DNA of 64,000 nt from Halobaculum sp. MBLA0147 (GCF_041361345.1 NZ_JBGKAD010000004.1:62001-126000), one strand, 5' to 3'; shown: positions 8,162 to 16,902, counted from the stretch's first letter. A program made the numbers and translations. The notes: a model not told the origin generated them from the sequence alone.

Positions 8162-9154
8162 ATGACCAGCAATTCCTTCGCGCAGACAGAGACCGCAACC
8201 GGGTTTCCCGAGCCAGCCCACAGTCAAACCAGCGCCCTCCACGATCACTCAGTCGAAGACCATCCGCCAGCAATCGAGCCAGTCGAACACACATTGAAAG
8301 CATACATCGGCAGATTCGGAACTCCACGAGCCAGCACTGGAGTACCGGAAGACACGCATCCAGCTCTGGACTCACTGTTGAGCTTCTTCGCCGCTCGCGA
8401 CGCGTTCGCGTTTGCTTTTCCGACGACGAGGCCAACCGAGATCCCAACGTCCCAGTTCCTCGAACGAGAGGTATATCGGCTCATGCCCGACGATCCACTT
8501 GAAGAGTTCCCCGGTGCAAGGCGAGCAAAAGATACCGGAGAACGCCGCGACATCATTACGCGACGGCTTGAGTGGTATGGCCAGCAACTTGCAGGAACAC
8601 TCTCAGTTGAGTTCGCTGAAGACAAGATCTACCCGCTTCAAGACGGTGAGATCAGTACCGCCACTATCACAACAGCCTCGTCGTCGGTCACAGGGGTCTG
8701 CATCGACACTCCAGGGCGATATGATCATGCCGAGTGGCAAGACCCGAGAGAGTACGGATACGAACTCCCACTTGACGTGGCCACGTTCTCCTACACGTCT
8801 GACGGCACCAAAACACATTACCCGCTGATTCCTGTCTCCGGCGGGCTCACCTGTGGCTGCCCACGGAAGGCGCAGAGTCCAGCATCCGTAATCTGCAAGC
8901 ACGAGGTCGTCGCAGCACTCAAAGCAGGCGAGAACGGAATACTCCCAAATCCTGGCGGCCTCCATCCCCGAAAACTCCGGCTTATCGATCCCACCTACCT
9001 CAACCTGAATCTCACACCGTGGGAGGACGCGAGCACAAGAGCACTCCACGATGAGTGGTACGACCAAGATGCTGCACCCGCAACAGTGGTCACGCAAGCA
9101 ACTGGTCTCAATCGGTTATTCTCAGACCCAGCGCCTATCCCCACCGACATATAG
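8162..9154 (+). CDS. SWIM zinc-finger protein
   Basis: 330 residues. A SWIM-type zinc finger is clear: C231-x-C233-x11-C245-x-H247 (CGC...CKHEV). It is preceded by a beta-rich segment (about 165-228) that in SWIM proteins leads into the finger. SWIM domains bind DNA or protein and are common on haloarchaeal plasmids and beside transposase or recombination genes. The N-terminal 110 residues are polar and variable. The ATG at 8162 follows a stop-free stretch, but earlier in-frame codons have no promoter support. No GTTTGTAC-CAG box is present in the 47 nt after the TGT-like gene, so it may be transcribed with that gene. Confidence 0.7.
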   Translation: MTSNSFAQTETATGFPEPAHSQTSALHDHSVEDHPPAIEPVEHTLKAYIGRFGTPRASTGVPEDTHPALDSLLSFFAARDAFAFAFPTTRPTEIPTSQFLEREVYRLMPDDPLEEFPGARRAKDTGERRDIITRRLEWYGQQLAGTLSVEFAEDKIYPLQDGEISTATITTASSSVTGVCIDTPGRYDHAEWQDPREYGYELPLDVATFSYTSDGTKTHYPLIPVSGGLTCGCPRKAQSPASVICKHEVVAALKAGENGILPNPGGLHPRKLRLIDPTYLNLNLTPWEDASTRALHDEWYDQDAAPATVVTQATGLNRLFSDPAPIPTDI

Positions 9155-9189
9155 GGAACCGCCAACCGTCATCTACAGCGTCGGGAGTG

Positions 9190-11067
9190 CTACAACTGCT
9201 TGAGAGCATCCCTGATGTTCGCGAGTGATTTGTTGACTGCGTTCCACTGGTCGTGTTCTTTCGACATATCATCACGGAGTTGCTTGTAGTGCGCTGCGGC
9301 TTGCTGGAGCTGCTGGCGGCCAGCCTCACGGTCCCCACGTTCGAGTGCCTGGAATCCCTCAGCGGCAAGCTCTTGAGCCGTCTCAAGCCGTTCCTGGTCA
9401 ATTGAACCACCGCCCAGAAGACCCGTCCGCGAGTAGATGAACCCTACTGCGAACAGCAGAACACAGAGACCACCGAGAGTACCACCAATTGCGGCCAGTG
9501 GAAGTCCGTTTCCACTTGACGAAGAGCCCACAGTGGAGGAGGGTGTGCTCGCCGTCACTGACGGTGCAGGAGTCTCAGTCTGATTGGGTGAGACCGGTGA
9601 CAGGGTGTTTGTTGCCGTCTGAGTGTCCCTCGCCGTTTCCGAAGCCGTCGCATTCGGCTCAGGTGTTGCAGTCGGTGTCGGAGTGAACGGATCGGCCTCA
9701 GTTGGTGTCGGTGTCGGTGTCGGTGTCGATGTTTCGAGAGATTCAACTGTCACTGACCTGGTGGCAGATTGATTATCCACGCCCCCACGAACGACGAGTA
9801 AGTACTCACCAGGAGGGAGAGATGATGAGAGCGTTCCACTGACTCCCCCGGTCTGGTTGACTTGGACCTGTTCTTTGACGAGTGTCTCGTTCCCCTGTTG
9901 CAGCTCAACAGAGAGCGTCTCAGTCGGGGCATAGTTGGACTCAACAGTGTACCCCACTGAGGCCTCTGAGACCCGCGGTGTCACCGACAACCGCTGGGGC
10001 ACGATCCGGAACTCGATACTCCCCTCACCTCCCGTAGGGAAGTCCTCATGAAGCGCCCCGGCGTTCTCATCGATTTTCACCTCCGTAACCGTCCCATTCG
10101 GGTTCGCAGACAGGTTAGGGTTAAACGCATTTGGCTCTACGAGCAACCAATAGTGGTCAGACACCGGATCGTACACGACATCAGTTGCTGACGAGGAACG
10201 GGCTGATGTGCGAATCTCTGCAAACCCGAACTCTCCCGCACCGGGCCGCCGCGTTTCCCATCTAAACTCAGAGTTTCCTCCCTGAAGCAGCGACAGGAAG
10301 CGGTCAGTTTGATTTCCGCCGTTCCCTTCGTGTTGAACGAGACCGACCATCCCTGTCGCTTCCATCCGAATGGCGGCTAGACTGCCAGATGAAATTGGCC
10401 CACCAGCTCGGACCCGCCCTTGACGAACATATCGTTGCATCGGGACTCGATCATCGTCCACAAGAGATGATGGTGCCTGATACACACGCAGGCCACTGTA
10501 CGATCGGTGGCGGACGACAAGCGAAGCGTCGTCAAGTATGGTACCGTCTTGGCCAACACCTTCACGCAACTGGATCCGGTAGCCACTCCGGTCAAGGATG
10601 CCCAGAGAGCCGGCCTCGACTTCCATATCCCCGAACGACGGACCGACAATCCGATCACGCTCGTCAACTGGTCGTGACGTATTCTGGACCACTGAGATCG
10701 CCTCGTCTCGCTCATTCGTCGCGTAGGTGTTGACTTGGAGCGTGACCGTTGAGTCGTTGTCAGCTCCATCAGCAACCGAGACGTACGCGTGCAGTGACTT
10801 CTTCGGCCGCCCGATCTCCACGGTTGCGTTATCTGAGTCGCCAAGATCAACCGTGATATTCGCGACGTTGCCCTCCGTCACACGGGTGAGGTTGTACGGG
10901 ATGTGTGGCCGGTGGTCAGAAATCTGTGGTTGCGCCCCAATTCCACTGTCTCCACCCGAGCTACTAGCATCAGCACCGACCACCCCACTCCCGCCGAGGA
11001 CTGCAGCGGTCAGTGTGAGCACAGCGACGGTGATGATACTAGCGCGGGATAGTTGCTCCCGTCGCAT
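9190..11067 (-). CDS. BGTF-type surface protein with C-terminal membrane anchor
   Basis: 625 residues. Residues 1-32 are a signal peptide (RR near the start, hydrophobic core, then a glycine/serine-rich mature end). A beta-sandwich-like domain with VTEGNVANITVDLGDSDNATVEIG (about 55-80) resembles the repeated haloarchaeal surface domain called BGTF or DUF7827. A second beta domain follows (about 360-430), then a Thr/Pro/Ser-rich stalk (about 435-510), one transmembrane helix (about 515-538) and a cytoplasmic coiled coil of about 85 residues at the C-terminus. The topology is thus surface domain, glycosylatable stalk, anchor, inside coiled coil. It runs opposite to its neighbours and lacks the shared box. 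Its ligand is unknown. Confidence 0.7.
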   Translation of the reverse strand: MRREQLSRASIITVAVLTLTAAVLGGSGVVGADASSSGGDSGIGAQPQISDHRPHIPYNLTRVTEGNVANITVDLGDSDNATVEIGRPKKSLHAYVSVADGADNDSTVTLQVNTYATNERDEAISVVQNTSRPVDERDRIVGPSFGDMEVEAGSLGILDRSGYRIQLREGVGQDGTILDDASLVVRHRSYSGLRVYQAPSSLVDDDRVPMQRYVRQGRVRAGGPISSGSLAAIRMEATGMVGLVQHEGNGGNQTDRFLSLLQGGNSEFRWETRRPGAGEFGFAEIRTSARSSSATDVVYDPVSDHYWLLVEPNAFNPNLSANPNGTVTEVKIDENAGALHEDFPTGGEGSIEFRIVPQRLSVTPRVSEASVGYTVESNYAPTETLSVELQQGNETLVKEQVQVNQTGGVSGTLSSSLPPGEYLLVVRGGVDNQSATRSVTVESLETSTPTPTPTPTEADPFTPTPTATPEPNATASETARDTQTATNTLSPVSPNQTETPAPSVTASTPSSTVGSSSSGNGLPLAAIGGTLGGLCVLLFAVGFIYSRTGLLGGGSIDQERLETAQELAAEGFQALERGDREAGRQQLQQAAAHYKQLRDDMSKEHDQWNAVNKSLANIRDALKQL

Positions 11068-11148
11068 CTCTACCTCTCACTTACACTGATCACCCAGTTA
11101 AAGCCGTTGTATTGGGCACCTACCGCTCTCTTCACCCACCCGAAGGTG

Positions 11149-11161
11149 TTTGTGCTGCCAG
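11149..11161 (+). promoter_or_regulatory. GTTTGTAC-CAG box (TTTGTGC-TGC-CAG)
   Basis: Copy 6. It starts 50 nt before the ATG at 11199; an in-frame stop between them rules out a nearer start, so the transcript probably has a short leader. Confidence 0.65.
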
Positions 11162-11198
11162 GGGTAACTGAGCAGTGTAGCATACCATCCACCGACCT

Positions 11199-11672
11199 AT
11201 GTCTGAGTACTCGCCTCCGCCGTACTTCAAAGAAACCGATATCATCCCAGGTATCGGCCAAGAAGACCTCGTCGTCGCCTCGTTCCGCCATCGGCGTGAC
11301 TACGGCTTCATCATCGTCCGTAAGCACAAGGCCGCCCACGGGGGGTCGTTCTTCACTGTCGAAATCTGGACTGCACCATCGAAATCAGCGTTTGCGGAGT
11401 TCGAGTGTGCCCTCTCGTACGCCGCAGATCAGCCAGAGGTATCGATGATCCCATCAGTGGAAGCCGGCATCCGGGAAGCCGCCGAGGTCATCACCGTTGA
11501 CGAACGGACCGTTGAGTTTCCACACGACTCGGTCGTCCCGGACCTGCACACCGATGCCGAGTCTCCTCAGCCAGACACGTCTCTTTCACCTACCGAAGAC
11601 GATTCTGCTCCCGACACTCAGTCACAGCCAAATCCCGAAACAACCACGCAATCAACGTTGTCCGCCTTCTGA
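11199..11672 (+). CDS. Hypothetical protein ending in a PIP-box-like motif
   Basis: 157 residues. The first 105 form a compact alpha/beta domain with SFRHRRDYGFIIVRKHKAAHGGSF-type strands. The rest is a disordered acidic/proline tail that ends exactly in QSTLSAF (151-157), which fits the PCNA-interacting Q-x-x-L-x-x-F pattern. The layout of folded domain, flexible tail and terminal PIP box is typical of PCNA clients. A GTTTGTAC-CAG box lies 50 nt upstream. The protein is convergent with the gene at 11680, with only 7 nt between stops. The folded domain is not recognised. Confidence 0.65.
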   Translation: MSEYSPPPYFKETDIIPGIGQEDLVVASFRHRRDYGFIIVRKHKAAHGGSFFTVEIWTAPSKSAFAEFECALSYAADQPEVSMIPSVEAGIREAAEVITVDERTVEFPHDSVVPDLHTDAESPQPDTSLSPTEDDSAPDTQSQPNPETTTQSTLSAF

Positions 11673-11679
11673 TCACCCC

Positions 11680-12372
11680 TCAGTACGGGCAGACGTTCCG
11701 GAGTTGCTCCGTGAGCGGGCCCTCCTCAACCCGTCGCCCGAGCTGTCGGAGCCGACTACTCGGGAGCTCCTTAAATCGAAACACCATCGTCCCGGAAACG
11801 CACTCCTCCACGGTGAATGACTGGTTCCGGATCATCCCGGCCTTGCTCCCGTCTTCCGGGACATCGAGCAGCGTCATCGTTCGATCGAAGATATCGCGAA
11901 CGAGCCCGTCGTAGACGCTGACAACCTCTTCATCAGGCCGCCCGCTCTCCTCACGGATCATGTGTGTATCCTGGTCAGCCGTGTAGGCGTGGAGCGACAT
12001 CACGGCATCCGGGTGTGACGATGTTAGGTGATCGTCACACTCGTGACCAACCGGGACAGCCACTTCGCAGATCCCAGTCTCAAGATGCTCAACTTCCAGC
12101 TCAAGCATGTAGGACCCGAGCTGCCCCGGGTACCCACGGATGCCGATCGTCTCGACGACACCTGGTGTCCGTCGGGCCTCGAACACGTGCGACGCGCGGC
12201 ATTCACCAACATTGTCATCTGCAGTGACCGCACGAATCAACAACTCGTCGAACGCATCACGGTGCCCCGGCCCAAAGACGCGGTCAGCTGGACGCAACTC
12301 TGTCGGCTCCGGGAGATCTGTCTCAAGGTCGTGATCGGGGAGGGACTCAGACGTAGCCATTGATATCCTCAT
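11680..12372 (-). CDS. Hypothetical protein
   Basis: 230 residues from the ATG at 12372, chosen because a TTAAG-type TATA element (GTTAAG on the minus strand, 12394-12399) lies about 25 nt upstream; an ATG at 12360 is the alternative. The sequence is mixed alpha/beta and acidic, with scattered single cysteines (GECRAS, GICEVA, VEECVS, NVCPY), no membrane segment and no clear catalytic motif. It is transcribed toward the PIP-box protein at 11199 and away from the primase-polymerase. Family not recognised. Confidence 0.6.
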   Translation of the reverse strand: MRISMATSESLPDHDLETDLPEPTELRPADRVFGPGHRDAFDELLIRAVTADDNVGECRASHVFEARRTPGVVETIGIRGYPGQLGSYMLELEVEHLETGICEVAVPVGHECDDHLTSSHPDAVMSLHAYTADQDTHMIREESGRPDEEVVSVYDGLVRDIFDRTMTLLDVPEDGSKAGMIRNQSFTVEECVSGTMVFRFKELPSSRLRQLGRRVEEGPLTEQLRNVCPY

Positions 12373-12393
12373 CCGACAGTACAGTCGCGTCCC

Positions 12394-12399
12394 TCTTAA
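12394..12399 (-). promoter_or_regulatory. TATA-like box for the gene starting at 12372
   Basis: GTTAAG on the minus strand centred about 25 nt upstream of the ATG at 12372, the usual haloarchaeal spacing for a leaderless gene. Confidence 0.4.
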
Positions 12400-12602
12400 C
12401 GGTGCGGGAGAGGTCGCCCGTTGAGACTCACTCACCGATCAGGTGTCCCGGTGCCGCAGGCGCGTGGTTCGGCCACCGCACCACCAGATCGATCAGTGGC
12501 TTTTTGAAGCACCCCGTCTTCGTTTCTGGTGCTGCCTTAGTGACTGGCAGCAGCGGATCATCGGTCCACTTCCAATGTCATCTCACCGCGTGCAGGCCGG
12601 TC

Positions 12603-12641
12603 ATGGGTGTCACACACCCATACTCACCTGCACTTGTGAGT
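12603..12641. promoter_or_regulatory. Two adjacent inverted repeats upstream of the primase-polymerase
   Basis: ATGGGTGT / ACACCCAT (8-bp arms, 3-nt loop, 12603-12621) is directly followed by ACTCAC / GTGAGT (6-bp arms, 8-nt loop, 12622-12641). They end 7 nt before a strong TATA box. They could be an operator pair or part of a replication origin. The rest of the 315-nt gap (12373-12602) shows no gene. Confidence 0.5.
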
Positions 12642-12648
12642 GCGAGTG

Positions 12649-12657
12649 TTTATATAA
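12649..12657 (+). promoter_or_regulatory. TATA box of the primase-polymerase gene
   Basis: TTTATATAA, centred about 35 nt before the ATG at 12688. It is a standard TATA box, unlike the GTTTGTAC-CAG boxes in front of many neighbours. Confidence 0.65.
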
Positions 12658-12687
12658 CCAGCCGGGGCTGAAGCACTTCTCAGAACT

Positions 12688-13749
12688 ATGCCGCGAACAG
12701 ACACGATTCCCTCCGAACTCACAGACTTCGACCAGTGGGTCGCATGGTACGAGGAAGTTGAATGGACGAAGGGTGGCGAGACGAAGCACCGCCAGAAGGT
12801 CCCTGCTCAGCCTGATGGAAGCTTCGCCTCTGTCAGTGATCCTGAGTCCCACAGCACCTACGACGGCATCCTCACCGCACTCAACACTGACTCAGACCTG
12901 AGTGGACTCGGATTCGTCTTCACTGATGATGATCCGTTCACCGGTGTCGACCTCGACAAGTGCCGTGATCCCGAAACTGGCGAGATCGACGAGTGGGCCC
13001 TCGCAGTGATCAACGATCTCCGCTCGTACACAGAAGTGAGTCCGAGTGGGACCGGCCTCCACGTGTTGATCAAAGGCGAACTCCCCGACACGTGGGACAA
13101 CCGGAATGACGGCCTCGAGATCTACTCGCGTGACCGGTACTTCACCGTGACTGGAGAGACTGTCAATCTCGATGGTGAGCCGGTCGACTTCGCAGCGCCA
13201 GTCGCCCAGCGGCAGCAAGCACTCGAGGCGGTCCACGAGGAACACATCGGCACTACAACCTCGGACAGTCCAACCGTGGACTCGGCAGGGTCGGCAAACC
13301 TCCGGATCGACACCTCCGGTGTCAGTGGCCAACTGACCCTTCAGGAAACTGCTGACCGGCTCCTCCCGAAGGTGACGCTCAGCGATAATCCTTCCACCGA
13401 GATGACTCCAGCCGACAAGAGCATTCGAAACCAGGCGTTGAACGCCTCCAACGGTGACGTGTTCCGAGCGCTCTGGGCGGGTGATTGGCGAAGTGTGCCA
13501 GGAAAGTCGTATCCCTCGCAGAGCGAAGCCGACATCGCGCTCGCGAACATCCTCGCCTTCTATACAGGTGGTGACGCAGCACAGATGGACCGGCTCTTCC
13601 GGAATTCCGGGTTGATGCGTCGCAAGTGGGACGAAGTCCACTACCGGAACGGTTGTACCTACGGCGAGATGACGATCCGACACGCTATCGCCTACGTTGA
13701 TGAGGAGTACACGGGGACAGACGCATCCCAAGCCGAGGTGCTGGCATAG
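12688..13749 (+). CDS. Primase-polymerase (PrimPol-like, NrS-1 polymerase family)
   Basis: 353 residues. The N-terminal 160 match an archaeo-eukaryotic primase/PrimPol fold: GFVFTDDDPFTGVDLDKC with D88 and D90 as the metal-binding pair, then SPSGTGLHVLIKG with the conserved Ser/Gly/His (H125), then LEIYSRDRYFTVTG. This order is typical of the phage NrS-1-type polymerases found on haloarchaeal plasmids. The C-terminal region (about 255-345: YPSQSEADIALANILAFYTGGD, LFRNSGLMRRKW) is the helix-bundle domain found in the same family. The protein probably primes or initiates replication of this element. No helicase domain is fused. The start is supported by the TATA box at 12649, and the stop overlaps the next GTG start by one base. 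Confidence 0.85.
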   Translation: MPRTDTIPSELTDFDQWVAWYEEVEWTKGGETKHRQKVPAQPDGSFASVSDPESHSTYDGILTALNTDSDLSGLGFVFTDDDPFTGVDLDKCRDPETGEIDEWALAVINDLRSYTEVSPSGTGLHVLIKGELPDTWDNRNDGLEIYSRDRYFTVTGETVNLDGEPVDFAAPVAQRQQALEAVHEEHIGTTTSDSPTVDSAGSANLRIDTSGVSGQLTLQETADRLLPKVTLSDNPSTEMTPADKSIRNQALNASNGDVFRALWAGDWRSVPGKSYPSQSEADIALANILAFYTGGDAAQMDRLFRNSGLMRRKWDEVHYRNGCTYGEMTIRHAIAYVDEEYTGTDASQAEVLA

Positions 13750-14312
13750 TGACGGTCGCGACACCCCCAGGGCTCGTTCCAGAGAGTAGTACCATCCACG
13801 GCTGTCTTGTCGGCTGCGGTGACGCAAAAGCTGACGAAGCACGGCCAGCAGCTGAACTATACACGTCTCAGTATTTCCAAAAGAAGCGCGCGTTTGCCGA
13901 GAAGCTTGTTCCGCAGTATTGGATTCTCTCGGCGGAACACGGCGTCGTTGATCCAGCCACCGAGATTGAGCCGTACGACACTCGCGTCGGTGGCAACGAC
14001 TTTGACCGGCAGGCATTTCTCAGCACAGTCGCAGACGACATGGCGTCCCTCACAGACGACGACAGAGACCCAACCCGACTTATAGTACTCACTGGAGAGG
14101 ACTACCTGACTGCTCTGATAGATGCGCTCGCCCGGGCCGACACCGGACCTGGGGAAATCAAACTGGTAACACCGTTCAGACACGGGAGCTTCGAAGGCAT
14201 CGGGGACCAGATGAGCTACCTGAACGCCGCTCTAGAGGCAGGAGATCAGACGCTCCCTGTGGCAGACGCTCTTGATCACTCACCAGACCACCACCAAGTC
14301 ACGCTTGGGTAG
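13749..14312 (+). CDS. DUF6884 family protein
   Basis: 187 residues from a GTG that shares a base with the previous stop (TAGTG), so it is coupled to the primase-polymerase. It shows the DUF6884 signature: LVGCGDAKADEARPAAELYTS near the N-terminus, then YWILSAEHGVVDPATEIEPYDTRV (about 57-80), and a later TPFRHGSFEGIGDQMSYLNAAL. From memory, DUF6884 proteins have been linked to the TGT/DpdA superfamily and occur in 7-deazaguanine DNA-modification settings; I treat that link as suggestive. The C-terminal part contains VLTGEDYL and a Pro/His-rich end. Its place directly behind the replication primase, with three TGT-like genes 5-9 kb away, is what makes it interesting. Confidence 0.75.
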   Translation: MTVATPPGLVPESSTIHGCLVGCGDAKADEARPAAELYTSQYFQKKRAFAEKLVPQYWILSAEHGVVDPATEIEPYDTRVGGNDFDRQAFLSTVADDMASLTDDDRDPTRLIVLTGEDYLTALIDALARADTGPGEIKLVTPFRHGSFEGIGDQMSYLNAALEAGDQTLPVADALDHSPDHHQVTLG

Positions 14313-14345
14313 TCAGTCTGCCCGGGGGGCGGCGCCTTCCCGACA

Positions 14346-14361
14346 CGAAGAACCCACGAGA
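14346..14361 (+). repeat. CGAAGA-N-CCCAC intergenic motif, copy 2
   Basis: ACGAAGAACCCACGAG lies in the 52-nt gap between the convergent DUF6884 and RdfA-like genes, where a promoter is not expected; this favours a 3'-end role for the motif. Confidence 0.35.
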
Positions 14362-14364
14362 GAG

Positions 14365-15030
14365 TCACTCCTCACAGTCGCACAACGATCCACGGGCAAA
14401 CACGCGATCTGCGTTCGTTGATGTGCCACAGGCGGGACACTCGAGGCTCACGGAAACGTTCACCTCAATTTCCTCGTCAGGCGGTCCGAGATCGGTGCCG
14501 CCATTGATATGATAGGCAATCTTCTGTGCCATCTCGTCTTTCAACTCGTTCGTGCGTTCACGAGGCGCCGCCCGGTTCGCAGACCGCGTGTCAACCTCAA
14601 TATGGTCTCGAAGATGCTTGTGCACAGTCGTATGTGATACGAGGTATTCTCTGGCTCGTTCCGCCGAGAGTCCAGCTCGGTTGAGGAGCCCAGCAGACTC
14701 TGGAGAAACCGGCTCCCTCTGCGTGGTGAGATCCGTGTACAGTGTCTCAATATCAGGTTGGTGTACGTCTCCCCCAGTACTACCCACCAGGGTCTTCAGC
14801 GTCCACTTATTCAGATACTCAGCGATACGCCGAACCCCCATCCCATCATCGCGATCGGGATGAACCCCGGTGAATCGCTGCTGCAGATCTCGATTAACAG
14901 CCTCCAGAGATGGGAGACCCTCGACCGCTGACACCACACGGTCGACTTTGCAGCAACCAGCAGTGGCGTTACTGATCTTCACAGTAGGCGCATCCCGACC
15001 GACAGATGTAACGGTGCCGGTTTCCCACAT
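14365..15030 (-). CDS. RdfA-like (rod-determining factor) protein
   Basis: 221 residues from ATG 15030; a TTG 12 nt upstream is the alternative. The sequence follows the haloarchaeal RdfA pattern: CCKVDRVV near the start, GVRRIAEYLNKWTL, DIETLYTDLT, LNRAGLSAERAREYLVSHTTVHKHLRDHI. A C-terminal zinc module (CPACG ... CDC) follows, as in many plasmid copies. In Haloferax, RdfA is needed for rod shape and its gene lies beside an SMC-like gene; here the divergent neighbour is also an SMC-like gene, 45 nt away. Plasmid homologues are widespread, so a regulatory rather than shape role is possible. It lacks a GTTTGTAC-CAG box. Confidence 0.75.
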   Translation of the reverse strand: MWETGTVTSVGRDAPTVKISNATAGCCKVDRVVSAVEGLPSLEAVNRDLQQRFTGVHPDRDDGMGVRRIAEYLNKWTLKTLVGSTGGDVHQPDIETLYTDLTTQREPVSPESAGLLNRAGLSAERAREYLVSHTTVHKHLRDHIEVDTRSANRAAPRERTNELKDEMAQKIAYHINGGTDLGPPDEEIEVNVSVSLECPACGTSTNADRVFARGSLCDCEE

Positions 15031-15075
15031 CGCAGACCGCAACCTTTTGATTGGCCTAGCGCGTACCGAACCAGT

Positions 15076-16893
15076 ATGCCCACTGAGCAGTTACAAGTGC
15101 AAAATATCGCCGGGATCGAGTCTGCGTCTACTGGCGTCACACCTGGGCTGAATGCACTCCAAGCCCCAAACTGGTCAGGGAAATCATCATTCGTGAAAGC
15201 TCTCCGCGTCATCTACGGCGGCTACGAGCCTGACGAGCTATCGTCGTTTCTCACAAACGGGAAGGCAGAGGGGACAGTCCAATTCGGCGACGCGGCGGTC
15301 AAACTCTATCAGCGAGACGGGACAGTTGACGGAGTCGGCAACCACCGGGTGTCCGATGAGGCTGGCCAAGAGATGATCCGACTGTTCGCGATGATCTCTC
15401 GGGATAATCCCCTCCGTGCTGCTGTCGCTGCTGGAGACACTGACCTCCTCGAATACTTGCTGAATCCGCTCGACATCCAGGACCTTGACGAACAGATCGC
15501 TACCACCGAAGACCGGATCGAAACACTTGAACAACAAGTCGCTGAAGCCCGCGAAGCAAACGAACGACTCGCTCCACTCGAATCCGAGATTGCCGCAACC
15601 AAGTCCGAACTAGAGGCACTCCGTGACCAGCAAGACCAGCAGACAGACCTGAACATCGCTGATATCAAGCAGGAACTATCACGTCTCACCGACCGGCGCG
15701 ACACAAAGGAATCACGCATTGCTGAAATCGAAGCACGAATCGACCAACGGGAACAGAAACTCGCTGACCTCCGAGACAAGTTGGCCGACCATACTGTTCC
15801 AGACGAACCAGATCCAGAGTTCGATCCCGACGCCATCCAGACCACGATTGATAGTCTTCGAGCCAAACGCGAAGACCTCACGGGGGTTCAAGAGGCTATC
15901 ACCGGCCTGCGGTCTGACGCCGATAATGAGCTTGCTGAACACCTCCCCGACAGCCACTCAGGCTGCCTCTTGTGTGGAGATGATGACGCACCACTGTTGC
16001 CCGACACGACTGGCCTGTCCACGGCGGTCAATGCACTTGACGACCAGATCGCTGATCTTGAAACGGCACTTGATGACTACAAGACTGCCCAAGAGGCCTA
16101 CGAAAACGCACAAGAGCGACACAGCACTCTCACGGCCAGCATCGAAGAATCCGAACGAGAACTTGAACAGGATCAGGGGGCCCTCACTGAAGCAGAAGAC
16201 GACCTCGCTGATCTCAACGCGGAAATCGAAGAACTCGAAGACAAGGTCGCCAGTCACAGCGACTCAGACATCGCAGATACCGCAGCGAAGATCACCAAGC
16301 TCGAATCGACACTTGCCGATCTTGAAGAAGAGAAACAAGATGTCGACGACAAAGTCAGTCAACTCGAGACGCTCGAAGCTGACCTCGACAACGCCCAAAC
16401 GCGTCTCCAGCAGCTCCAGAACAGGCGAACACAGATCATCAACAGCTTCTGTGAAGAGTTCAGCGACGCGATCACCGAGCTCCAGACCATCTTCGAGCCC
16501 AACTTCGAGAACGCACAGTTCCACACCCAGCACGCAGATGGCGATCAAGACGCCGAAATCACTGGCCTCAACCTCGTTGTCACCCGCAACGGGACGACAC
16601 TCTCGCCAACTGACCTCTCTGAGAGCGAACGCACACTCCTCGCCATCATGGTCTGTCTCGCCGGCCGCCGTGCCTACGACGTTGCAGACTACGCTGACGT
16701 GATCGTCGTCGACGACGTCGGCGAACTCTCCGGACACCATCTGCACGCGCTCGCCGACTACCTCGCAGACCACGCCACTTACGCATTCATCACCGGCACA
16801 CCAGAGACAGAAGACCTCGGCGAGACAGTCCCCGACGTCAACCACCTCTCACCAGACCGCTGGGCGACAGTCTCCGCTGAATCCCCCGTCTAG
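15076..16893 (+). CDS. Archaea-specific SMC-related protein (Sph-like)
   Basis: 605 residues. Walker A is at APNWSGKS (30-37). Two long coiled-coil arms (about 135-285 and 320-455) flank a CxxC hook at C297-C300 (GCLLCGDD), like the zinc hook of Rad50. The ABC signature is near LSESERTLLAIMVCLAGRRAY and Walker B is at DVIVVDDVGEL. The full length and intact motifs point to an active ATPase. Such Sph proteins are haloarchaeal SMC/Rad50 relatives, probably bridging DNA. It is divergent from the RdfA-like gene with a shared 45-nt promoter region, a pairing also known from chromosomes. It probably acts in DNA organisation, partition or a linked regulatory system. Confidence 0.85.
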   Translation: MPTEQLQVQNIAGIESASTGVTPGLNALQAPNWSGKSSFVKALRVIYGGYEPDELSSFLTNGKAEGTVQFGDAAVKLYQRDGTVDGVGNHRVSDEAGQEMIRLFAMISRDNPLRAAVAAGDTDLLEYLLNPLDIQDLDEQIATTEDRIETLEQQVAEAREANERLAPLESEIAATKSELEALRDQQDQQTDLNIADIKQELSRLTDRRDTKESRIAEIEARIDQREQKLADLRDKLADHTVPDEPDPEFDPDAIQTTIDSLRAKREDLTGVQEAITGLRSDADNELAEHLPDSHSGCLLCGDDDAPLLPDTTGLSTAVNALDDQIADLETALDDYKTAQEAYENAQERHSTLTASIEESERELEQDQGALTEAEDDLADLNAEIEELEDKVASHSDSDIADTAAKITKLESTLADLEEEKQDVDDKVSQLETLEADLDNAQTRLQQLQNRRTQIINSFCEEFSDAITELQTIFEPNFENAQFHTQHADGDQDAEITGLNLVVTRNGTTLSPTDLSESERTLLAIMVCLAGRRAYDVADYADVIVVDDVGELSGHHLHALADYLADHATYAFITGTPETEDLGETVPDVNHLSPDRWATVSAESPV

Positions 16894-16902
16894 CTCCAAG
16901 CG

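Noticed and set aside
9600-9615. GTGTTTGTTGCCG string resembling the shared box
   Set aside because: It lies in the Thr/Pro stalk coding sequence of the surface protein and has no CAG at the right distance and no gene downstream.
9690-9735. Tandem GGTGTC repeats
   Set aside because: They encode the Thr-Pro stalk of the surface protein and need no CRISPR or regulatory explanation.
12892-14016. 374-codon minus-strand frame opposite the primase-polymerase and DUF6884 genes
   Set aside because: It is antisense to two recognised proteins and has Arg/Ser-rich composition typical of shadow frames in haloarchaeal DNA.
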